Below, piece by piece: positions 1 through 5,479 of a stretch of 5,646 nt of DNA; position 1 is the first letter of the stretch; each line of letters starts with the position of its first letter. Source of the DNA: JANNSW01 sp031431235 (GTDB taxonomy: Bacteria; Pseudomonadota; Alphaproteobacteria; Rhizobiales; Hyphomicrobiaceae); assembly GCA_031431235.1 (NCBI GenBank), contig JANPDA010000283.1, positions 1 to 5,646 on the forward strand, written 5' to 3'. The translations under genes were made by a program, and so were the position numbers. The notes under the pieces were generated by a model, which worked only from the letters and a program-made list of their open reading frames with translations, ran no database searches and had not been told where the DNA came from.

Positions 1-1591
1 GGTCGCCGCCGTGGTAGGTGAGCTCCAGGCAATCGTGCGGCGCACCCAACGCCTCGATCGTCCTCAAGCCCTCGAAGCGGCCGATGCCGTGATCGACATG
101 CACGACCAGGTCGCCAACCGAAAGGCTGGCGGCATCGGCCAGCACGTCGCTCGCCTTGCGGCTCGCCCGGCGCGGCCGCACCAGGCGGTCGCCGAGGATG
201 TCCTCCTCTGCGATGATGGCGAGGTCGGGCGCTTCCAACCCATGCTCGATGCCGAGCACGATGAAGCCGGTCTCGCCCTTCTTCAGTTTCTTGGCCTCGG
301 GCCAACTCTCCACCTTGGCGATCTGGTCGAGCCCATGCTCGGAGAGCAGCGTGCCAAGCCGCTCGCGCGCGCCATTGGACCAGGAAGCGACGAGCACGCG
401 CCTGGATTTCGCCTGTAGCGCCTTCACATGGGCGACCACGGCATCGAAGACGTTGACGCCCTCGCTCGCGCGCTCGGCGGCGAAGGTGCGGCCCACCTTG
501 CCCGAGATGGTGACGTGGGGCTGATCCTTGCCCGCCGCGGCGACCTCGAAGGGCGAGAAGCGGCGGACCTTGCGCGAGGACGTCACCGCCTGCCAATCGC
601 GCTCCTCCAGATACATCAGCTTCATCGGCGCGGGATTGTAGCGCGCGGCCCCGAACGTCTCGGCTTCCAGCCCATCGACGCGAGCCGAGTAGTGCTCGCG
701 GATCTGCTCGATGCGGTCGCCGATCGCCTCCTCCGCCAGATGATCGAGTGACAGCGTGGCGCCGGGCAGATAGTCGAACACTGTTTCCAGCGCCTCGTGG
801 AAAAGCGGCAGCCAGTGGTCCTGGCCCGGAAAACGCCCCCCTTCGGAGACAGCCTGGTAGAGCGGGTCCTCGCTCGTCACGGCACCGAACAGCTCCACAT
901 AGCGGCGACGGAACAGGCTGGTCGCGGCTTCGCCCGAGGCAGCCTCGCTGATCGGCAGCAGCGTCAGCTTGGTGATGGCCTTGGAGGTCCGTTGCGTCTG
1001 GGGGTCGAAGGGCTTCAGAGTTTCCAGCGTATCGCCGAAGAAATCGAGCCGGACCGGGCTGGTGCGCCCTGGCGGATAGAGATCGACGATGCCACCACGC
1101 ACCGCGAACTCGCCGCGGTCCATCACGGTCGAGGTGCGCACGAAGCCTGCCGCGTCGAGCCGGCGTGTCAGCTCGGCGATGTCGATGTTCTGGCCCGGCA
1201 CCAGCGCCTTGATGGATTTGCGCAGGAAGGCCGCTGGCACCACGCGCTGCAGGATGGCATTGACGGTCGTCAGCACCACGAGCGGCTTGTCGCGCTTGCC
1301 CGCGGCGAGACGAGCGAGCGCCGAAAGTCGCCGCGCCACGATGTCGGTGTTGGGCGGCGAGCGGTCGTAGGGCACGCAATCCCAGGCCGGGAACGCGATC
1401 ACGGAGAGGTCGGGCGCGAAGAATTTGAGACCGGCTTCGAGCGCCTCCAGCCGGCGGTCGTCGCGGGCGACATGCAGCACCGGCTCGGCGGCCCCTCCTT
1501 CCTCGGCGATCCCCGCGATGGTGAGCGCATCGAGGCCTTCGGGGGCCCCGGTAATGGTCAGCTCGCGGGGCTTGGTATCGGCGGTCTGCAT
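1..1591 (-). CDS. mfd: Transcription-repair coupling factor Mfd, N-terminal 530 residues (partial at left edge)
   Basis: Mfd is a cytoplasmic DNA translocase that removes RNA polymerase stalled at lesions and recruits UvrA for nucleotide excision repair. The minus-strand frame is open from the ATG at 1591 to the window edge. It gives about 530 of the roughly 1150 residues usual for the family. Seen in order: the UvrB-like module, with the family-typical stretch FPAWDCVPYDRSPPNTDIVARR near residues 63-84 (written here as FPAWDCVPYDR then SPPNTDIVARR), DRGEFAVRGGIVDLYPPG, then the D2/D3 region, and from about residue 490 the start of the RNA-polymerase-interacting CarD-like domain with VGDLVVHVDHGIGRFEGL. 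The translocase motor lies outside the window. The start is supported by AAAGG at 1599-1603, seven bases upstream. It follows sdhE after 50 bases, probably co-transcribed. No frameshift seen. Identification is very secure. Confidence 0.97.
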   Translation of the reverse strand, partial: MQTADTKPRELTITGAPEGLDALTIAGIAEEGGAAEPVLHVARDDRRLEALEAGLKFFAPDLSVIAFPAWDCVPYDRSPPNTDIVARRLSALARLAAGKRDKPLVVLTTVNAILQRVVPAAFLRKSIKALVPGQNIDIAELTRRLDAAGFVRTSTVMDRGEFAVRGGIVDLYPPGRTSPVRLDFFGDTLETLKPFDPQTQRTSKAITKLTLLPISEAASGEAATSLFRRRYVELFGAVTSEDPLYQAVSEGGRFPGQDHWLPLFHEALETVFDYLPGATLSLDHLAEEAIGDRIEQIREHYSARVDGLEAETFGAARYNPAPMKLMYLEERDWQAVTSSRKVRRFSPFEVAAAGKDQPHVTISGKVGRTFAAERASEGVNVFDAVVAHVKALQAKSRRVLVASWSNGARERLGTLLSEHGLDQIAKVESWPEAKKLKKGETGFIVLGIEHGLEAPDLAIIAEEDILGDRLVRPRRASRKASDVLADAASLSVGDLVVHVDHGIGRFEGLRTIEALGAPHDCLELTYHGGD

Positions 1592-1641
1592 CGGCCTACC
1601 TTTGTCGACTGGCCCACTCGCACCGAGCCGCGTCTGCTCTT

Positions 1642-1929
1642 TCAGTCGTCGAGGCCGTGAAAGTGGCGGATTTCGGCAATGAGCGGGCCAGCTCCGCCCT
1701 CCCCGTTGGAAAGGCTTGCCGCCAGCAGCAGCTGGCTGAGATCGGGGTCGGGGAGCGCCAGCAGCTGGTCCAGCACATCGAGCGCCGCCGCATCGAGCCC
1801 GCCGACATGGGCCCCGACATAGCCACCGAGCATCAGATCCATTTCCTTGGTGCCGCGGTGCATGGCCCTGAACAGCGTACGCCGGCGCCGCAGGTCGAGG
1901 TCGCCGATCGTGGTGTCATCGCTTTGCAT
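1642..1929 (-). CDS. sdhE: FAD assembly factor SdhE (succinate dehydrogenase assembly factor 2 / DUF339 family)
   Basis: SdhE proteins are small cytoplasmic helical proteins that promote covalent attachment of FAD to the flavoprotein subunit SdhA of succinate dehydrogenase. The 95-residue product has the family hallmark RGTKE at residues 25-29 (general form RGxxE), preceded by the arginine-rich LRRRRTLFRAMH and followed by DLMLGGY. The C-terminal half carries the usual leucine-rich helix (LDVLDQLLALPDPDL, about residues 50-64). Length fits the family (about 80-100). I chose the ATG at 1929 rather than the in-frame ATG at 1944. GGGGAG (1934-1939) sits just upstream of 1929, and the predicted transcription start is only a few bases before 1944. 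The neighbour mfd lies 50 bases downstream; the sdhE-mfd order is one I associate with alphaproteobacteria. Identification is confident from motif, size and context. Confidence 0.93.
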   Translation of the reverse strand: MQSDDTTIGDLDLRRRRTLFRAMHRGTKEMDLMLGGYVGAHVGGLDAAALDVLDQLLALPDPDLSQLLLAASLSNGEGGAGPLIAEIRHFHGLDD

Positions 1930-1933
1930 GGCG

Positions 1934-1939
1934 CTCCCC
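1934..1939 (-). promoter_or_regulatory. Ribosome binding site that decides the sdhE start
   Basis: GGGGAG on the minus strand lies four bases before the ATG at 1929. This favours the 95-residue form of SdhE over the 100-residue form starting at 1944, which has only a weak AGGAC upstream and would lie almost at the predicted transcript end. Confidence 0.6.
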
Positions 1940-1952
1940 AACATGGATGCGT

Positions 1953-1981
1953 CCTATAGCGCTCCTGAAGCGCACTGTCAG
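1953..1981 (-). promoter_or_regulatory. Probable sigma-70-type promoter of sdhE-mfd
   Basis: Read on the minus strand, CTGACA (1981-1976) matches the -35 consensus at five of six positions. It is followed by a spacer of exactly 17 bases and TATAGG (1958-1953), a four-of-six match to the -10 box. Transcription would begin near 1946, giving a leader of about 17 bases before the ATG at 1929. This is a sequence match only, but the spacing and position relative to the gene are good. Confidence 0.65.
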
Positions 1982-2069
1982 CAGGTCGGACTGAAGCCGG
2001 CGGCACATGCCGGGAAGCGCCGGGCTCGGCATCCTCGGTTCGGCCGGCAAGTCTCCTCCAACGCTTCCC

Positions 2070-2098
2070 TTCACAGGCCTCTTGCGAGCCGCTAGGCT
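2070..2098 (+). promoter_or_regulatory. Candidate promoter of the ABC protein operon (weak)
   Basis: TTCACA (2070-2075) matches the -35 consensus at five of six positions. A 17-base spacer separates it from TAGGCT (2093-2098), a poor -10 box with three of six matches. Transcription would start near 2105, leaving a leader of about 27 bases before the ATG at 2132. The leader contains a purine run, GGGGGA at 2114-2119, as the only ribosome-binding candidate; at 12 bases from the ATG it is somewhat distant. No better plus-strand promoter was seen in the 1930-2131 gap. Confidence 0.35.
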
Positions 2099-2131
2099 CA
2101 ATGCCAGCCGAACGGGGGACGAACCGCAATC

Positions 2132-4849
2132 ATGCAAGAAAAACTCTTTTCCTACATCTGGCGGCACACCCGCGCGCAGCAGATCTACGTCCTGCTGGTG
2201 ATCCTCGTCTCGATGCCGTTCTACTTCCTGTCGCTCGATCTTCCGAAATCGATCGTCAACGGGCCGATCCAGGGCAAGGGTTTCGAGGCGGCCGGCGCCG
2301 CGCAACTGTTCTTGCGGCTCGAGGTCGGCAACCCGTTCGGCGAGGGCTCGGTTCTCCTCTTCCCCGGCATTGCGATGGAGCGCCTGCCCTATCTCGTCGC
2401 CATGAGCCTGCTGTTCCTGCTGCTGGTCGCGATCAATGGCTGGTTCAAATGGTACATCAATGTCTACAAGGGCCGCCTCGGCGAGCGCATGCTGCGGCGG
2501 CTGCGCTACGACCTCGTCGATCGCGTGCTGCGTTTTCCCCCGAGCCACTTCAAGCGGCTGAAGGCGCCCGAGGTCGCAACCATGGTCAAGGACGAGGTGG
2601 AGCCGCTCGGTGGCTTCATCGGCGACGCCTTTACGCAGCCGCTGTTCCTGGGCGGCCAGGCACTCACCGCCATGGTTTTCATCATCGTGCAGAGCCTCTG
2701 GCTCGGGCTGATTGCCGGCGGCATCGTGCTGCTGCAGGCCATCTTGATGCCCAAGCTCCGCCAGCGGCTGCTGGTGCTCGGCCGGGAGCGCCAGCTCGGC
2801 GCGCGCGACCTCGCGGGCCGAGTCGGCGAGGTGGTCGACGGCATCGGCGAGATCCGGGTCAACGACGCGACCAACTGGGAGCGCGCCGACCTGTCGCGCC
2901 GGCTCGGCCGCATCTATTTCATCCGGCTGGAGCTCTACAACCGGAAGTTTTTCGTCAAATTCCTCAACAACTTCCTCTCCCAGGTCACGCCGTTCCTGTT
3001 CTATCTGGTGGGCGGCTACTACGCGATCCAGGGCCAGCTCGACATTGGCCAGCTCGTGGCGGTGATCGCTGCCTACAAGGAGCTGCCGAGCCCCATCAAG
3101 GAGCTGATCGACTGGGACCAGCAGCGCCAGGACGTGGATATCAAGTACACTCAGGTGATGGAGCAATTCGCGCCCGATGCGATGATCGATCCAGCCCAGC
3201 AACGCGCGGCCTCGCAGGCGCCCAAGCCGATCGACAGGCCGATCGAGGTCGCACGCCTGACCGTGACGGACGACACCGGCGCAACGCTCGTCGAGAACGT
3301 GTCGTTCACACTCGCGCCCGGCGAGCGGGTCGCGGTCATCGGCCAGGTCAATGCGGGCGGGGAATCCGTGAGCGAAGCGCTGGTGCGGCTGCTATGGCCG
3401 ACGGCGGGCCGCATCCGGTTGCAGGATACTGATCTGGGCAACCTGCCCGACAGCGTGTTGGGGCGGCGCATCGGCTATGCGGGTCCCGCACCCTATCTTC
3501 CCAACCTGTCGATCCGCGAGTGCCTCGTCTACGGGCTCCGACATGTTCCCATCAGCAAGCCGAGCTATGTGGGCGACAGCTTGAAGCAGCATCACATCGA
3601 GCTCGCCGAAGCGGCAGCGTCGGGCAATACCGAGCTCGACAGCACGGCCGACTGGATCGACTACACCGCCGCCGGCGTCGCCGACCGCAAGGGCCTCGAG
3701 CGGCGCCTGATCGAGGTGCTGAAGCTGGTCGAGCTGGACGAGGACGTCCATCAGCAAGGTCTGCGCAGCCGCATCGATCCGGTGGCACAACCCGATCGCG
3801 TCACGGGCGTGCTGCGAGCGCGTGCCGAGCTGCGCCGCAAGCTCGATGATCCCGAGCTCGGCCGGCTGGTGGAGCCCTTCGACCCCGCGCGCTACAATCG
3901 CCTCGCTTCCGTCGCCGAGAACCTGCTGTTCGGGACGGCCGTCTCCCCCGCGTTCGAGCCGGCGCAGCTGCCGACGAACCCGCACGTGCTCGAGGTCTTG
4001 TCGGCGACCGGGCTCGACGAGGCGCTGTTCGAGATGGGCCGGCGTATCGCCGAGACCGTGCTCGAGCTGTTCGGCGACCTGCCGCCCAACCACCCCTTCT
4101 TCGAGCAGCTCTCCTTCATGGCGGCCGAGGACCTGCCGGACTACCGGGCGATCACGCTGCGAGCGGCGGGCCAGCGCTTGGCATCGGCGACAGCAGATGA
4201 TCGACAAAAGCTGCTGCGGCTCCCCTTCAGCTACATCGAAAGTCGGCACCGCTTCGGCCTGATGGGCGAAGCGCTCGAAGCCCAGATCGTGAAGGCGCGC
4301 GCCCAGCTTCGGGCTGCACTCTCGGCACAGGCGAAGGGCGCGGTCGATTTCTTCGAGCCCGACCAGTACAACGCAGCATCGAGCCTGCAGGACAACATCC
4401 TGTTCGGCCGCGTCGCCCATGGTATCGCCAACGGGCCCGAGCGGGTGCAGCGGCTGGTGCAACAACTCCTCGACGAGCTCGGCCTCGACGCGCTCGTCCA
4501 CGAGGCGGGGCTCTCCTTCATGGTCGGAGCGGCCGGCAAGCGCCTCACCCAGTCCCAGCGCCAGAAGATCGCGGTCGCACGCGCGCTGCTGAAGCGGCCA
4601 GATATCCTGGTGATGAACCGGGCGCTCAGCACCCTCGATCAGAAGTCGCAGCGCGCGATCCTCGACCGGCTGATCGCGCTCTCGAAGTCGACCACCCCCC
4701 CGATCACCCTGTTCTGCGTGCTGACCTCGCCGCAGGCCGCGGACGCCTTCGACCGGGTGCTGTGCTTCGAGGATGGCCAGCTGGCCGACGACGGTGCGCC
4801 TGCCTTGCTGAAGTCGAAGGGCGGGCTCTATGCTAGGCTGACAGCCTGA
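2132..4849 (+). CDS. ABC exporter-like protein with fused, catalytically degenerate nucleotide-binding domain and triplicated helical insert
   Basis: The 905-residue inner-membrane protein has the layout of a type IV (MsbA/ABCB-like) half-exporter. Hydrophobic segments lie near residues 18-35, 86-106, 168-188, 190-207, 278-300 and 304-316. The intracellular stretch GRVGEVVDGIGEIRVND (229-245) matches the family pattern before TM5. The nucleotide-binding domain starts near residue 370, but its motifs are broken. Walker A reads GQVNAGGES (404-412), with the Lys and Ser/Thr replaced by Gly and Glu. The Q-loop Gln is missing (YAGPAPYLP, 449-457). The signature is LTQSQ (805-809). Walker B ends in Asn829-Arg830 instead of Asp-Glu. 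The switch His is Thr865. Only the D-loop (STLD, 833-836) looks normal. Signature and Q-loop are about 350 residues apart, some 290 more than usual, because of extra repeat copies. Substrate unknown. Not a recent pseudogene by appearance: the frame is intact and codon use matches its neighbours. The start is chosen from the N-terminus preceding TM1; its ribosome site is weak. A cNMP-binding gene follows. Confidence 0.88.
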   Translation: MQEKLFSYIWRHTRAQQIYVLLVILVSMPFYFLSLDLPKSIVNGPIQGKGFEAAGAAQLFLRLEVGNPFGEGSVLLFPGIAMERLPYLVAMSLLFLLLVAINGWFKWYINVYKGRLGERMLRRLRYDLVDRVLRFPPSHFKRLKAPEVATMVKDEVEPLGGFIGDAFTQPLFLGGQALTAMVFIIVQSLWLGLIAGGIVLLQAILMPKLRQRLLVLGRERQLGARDLAGRVGEVVDGIGEIRVNDATNWERADLSRRLGRIYFIRLELYNRKFFVKFLNNFLSQVTPFLFYLVGGYYAIQGQLDIGQLVAVIAAYKELPSPIKELIDWDQQRQDVDIKYTQVMEQFAPDAMIDPAQQRAASQAPKPIDRPIEVARLTVTDDTGATLVENVSFTLAPGERVAVIGQVNAGGESVSEALVRLLWPTAGRIRLQDTDLGNLPDSVLGRRIGYAGPAPYLPNLSIRECLVYGLRHVPISKPSYVGDSLKQHHIELAEAAASGNTELDSTADWIDYTAAGVADRKGLERRLIEVLKLVELDEDVHQQGLRSRIDPVAQPDRVTGVLRARAELRRKLDDPELGRLVEPFDPARYNRLASVAENLLFGTAVSPAFEPAQLPTNPHVLEVLSATGLDEALFEMGRRIAETVLELFGDLPPNHPFFEQLSFMAAEDLPDYRAITLRAAGQRLASATADDRQKLLRLPFSYIESRHRFGLMGEALEAQIVKARAQLRAALSAQAKGAVDFFEPDQYNAASSLQDNILFGRVAHGIANGPERVQRLVQQLLDELGLDALVHEAGLSFMVGAAGKRLTQSQRQKIAVARALLKRPDILVMNRALSTLDQKSQRAILDRLIALSKSTTPPITLFCVLTSPQAADAFDRVLCFEDGQLADDGAPALLKSKGGLYARLTA
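3506..3772 (+). repeat. Helical module copy 1 in the ABC protein (native post-Q-loop segment)
   Basis: Residues 459-547. It contains the normal exporter segment SIRECLVYG (460-468), which follows the Q-loop, and then LIEVLKLVELDEDVHQQGL (526-544). The same two sub-motifs recur in order twice further on. Assignment as the native copy is by its position right after the degenerate Q-loop. Confidence 0.6.
3809..4054 (+). repeat. Helical module copy 2 in the ABC protein
   Basis: Residues 560-641. In order: VLRARAELRRKL (560-571), FDPARYN (583-589), SVAENLLFG (593-601) and VLEVLSATGLDEALFEMG (619-636). The 19 residues 583-601 align without gaps to 741-759 with nine identities. The arginine/alanine helix before them also has its counterpart in copy 3. 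Similarity is visible at protein level only; the DNA has diverged, so the duplication is old. Confidence 0.65.
4286..4525 (+). repeat. Helical module copy 3 in the ABC protein (adjacent to signature motif)
   Basis: Residues 719-798. In order: IVKARAQLRAAL (719-730), FEPDQYN (741-747), SLQDNILFG (751-759) and LVQQLLDELGLDALVHEAGL (775-794). From SLQDNILFG to the LTQSQ signature is about 46-50 residues, which is the normal distance in a canonical exporter. The extra sequence therefore lies between copies 1 and 3. Confidence 0.65.
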
Positions 4850-4877
4850 CGATGCGATCCGAGCAGAATTCCCCCGT

Positions 4878-4885
4878 GGAGGAAG
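4878..4885 (+). promoter_or_regulatory. Ribosome binding site that decides the start of the cNMP-binding gene
   Basis: GGAGGAAG is a strong Shine-Dalgarno sequence, and its GGAGG core ends eight bases before the ATG at 4891. No comparable site precedes the in-frame ATG at 4852, so the shorter 155-residue product is preferred. Confidence 0.75.
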
Positions 4886-4890
4886 CACCC

Positions 4891-5358
4891 ATGTCGAGCC
4901 TGGAGGAAGAGGTCAGCTTGCTGCGGCGGATCCCGCTGTTCGCCCATATCGAGAGCGCCAAGCTCAAACTCCTCGCCTTCACGTCCGAGCGGCTGTCGTT
5001 CGACCAGGGACAGGACCTGTTCCGACAGGGCGATGCGGGGGACGCTGCCTATGTGATCCTGGATGGGGAAGCCGACGTGCTGGTCTCGACGCCTTCAGGC
5101 GAGCTCAGAGTCGCCCATCTCGCCAAGAACGCCTTCGTCGGCGAGATCGCCATTCTCTGCGACATGCCGCGCACGGCAACGGTCAGACCCTCGACCAAGC
5201 TCGTTGCCTTGAAGATCAAGAAGGAGCCGTTCGTGAAGCTCCTCTCGGAGTTCCCCAACCTCGCGATCGAGATGCTGCGCGAGCTGGCGAGCCGCCTCGC
5301 CCATACGACCGCGGAGCTGACGGACGCAAAAAACCGGATCAAGCAGTTGGGTGGGTAG
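4891..5358 (+). CDS. Stand-alone cyclic-nucleotide-binding domain protein
   Basis: The 155-residue soluble protein is a single cNMP-binding domain of the CRP/PKA-regulatory type. Seen: an N-terminal helix (LLRRIPLFAHI, 10-20), the beta-barrel with FRQGDAGDAAYVILDGEADV (44-63), and the phosphate-binding cassette VGEIAILCDMPRTATV (83-98). In this family the cassette Glu (here Glu85) contacts the ribose and the Arg (here Arg94) the cyclic phosphate, so binding competence is expected. The remaining residues (about 125-152) form a helix with a possible coiled coil. There is no helix-turn-helix, no kinase and no membrane segment, so it is not a CRP/FNR transcription factor. It begins 41 bases after the ABC gene stop on the same strand, suggesting an operon and a regulatory or partner role for that protein. 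An alternative ATG at 4852 would add 13 residues but lacks a ribosome site. Domain call is secure; the role is inference. Confidence 0.92.
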   Translation: MSSLEEEVSLLRRIPLFAHIESAKLKLLAFTSERLSFDQGQDLFRQGDAGDAAYVILDGEADVLVSTPSGELRVAHLAKNAFVGEIAILCDMPRTATVRPSTKLVALKIKKEPFVKLLSEFPNLAIEMLRELASRLAHTTAELTDAKNRIKQLGG

Positions 5359-5366
5359 GAAGAGCG

Positions 5367-5431
5367 GCAGTCGGCAGTGGGCAGTCGAAAAAGCCGTCTC
5401 CCCGACTGCCTATTGCTTACTGCCGACTCCC
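5367..5431 (+). repeat. Heptamer (GGCAGTN-type) repeats arranged as an inverted repeat
   Basis: The left side has three tandem heptamers, GCAGTCG, GCAGTGG and GCAGTCG (5367-5387). The right side, read on the minus strand from 5431, gives GGGAGTC, GGCAGTA, AGCAATA and GGCAGTC. The two sides are in opposite orientation and separated by about 16 bases. This looks like a small intergenic mini-repeat element rather than part of a gene. Confidence 0.6.
5369..5428. terminator. Imperfect hairpin between convergent genes, possible bidirectional terminator
   Basis: AGTCGGCAGT (5369-5378) pairs perfectly with ACTGCCGACT (5419-5428), and GGCAGTCG (5380-5387) with CGACTGCC (5403-5410). The two stems are separated by one base on the left and eight on the right; the apical loop is 5388-5402. 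It sits 10 bases after the cNMP-binding gene stop and about 50 bases beyond the end of the convergent gene. No T-run follows on either strand, so intrinsic termination is only a possibility. Confidence 0.4.
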
Positions 5432-5479
5432 CACATCACCTGCTCGATCCGCTGCGCCCCCGTCGCCAGCCGGTGCCCG

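Noticed and set aside
797..1660. Plus-strand open frame of 287 codons opposite mfd
   Set aside because: The minus strand clearly encodes Mfd here; the plus frame is an antisense shadow.
2007..2032. Small inverted repeat ATGCCG / CGGCAT with a 14-base loop in the divergent gap
   Set aside because: Six base pairs around a long loop in GC-rich DNA is likely by chance, and it overlaps neither predicted promoter, so it is not supported as an operator.
1916..3202. Minus-strand open frame (about 428 codons) overlapping the ABC N-terminus and the sdhE promoter region
   Set aside because: It lies antisense to the transmembrane domain coding sequence, has no family motif, and runs over the divergent promoter region; its length is explained by GC-rich codon bias.
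2101..3432. Plus-strand open frame of 443 codons starting just before the ABC gene
   Set aside because: It is in another frame across the membrane domain and its Arg/Ala/Pro-rich translation has no membrane segments or domain, so it is a frame shadow.
4831..4855. TGCTAGGCTGACAGCCTGA palindrome-like stretch at the end of the ABC gene as a terminator
   Set aside because: It is within the last codons of the ABC gene, the stem is very short (AGGCTG/CAGCCT with almost no loop), and the next gene starts immediately downstream on the same strand.
3392..4888. Long minus-strand open frame (about 498 codons) antisense to the ABC gene
   Set aside because: It is the antisense shadow of a high-GC gene; its translation shows low-complexity Leu/Glu/Arg/Gln-rich sequence with no recognisable domain, while the plus strand encodes clear ABC features.
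4852..4890. Upstream in-frame ATG extending the cNMP-binding protein by 13 residues
   Set aside because: It has no ribosome binding site, while GGAGGAAG sits at the correct distance from the ATG at 4891, and the extra residues do not belong to the domain.
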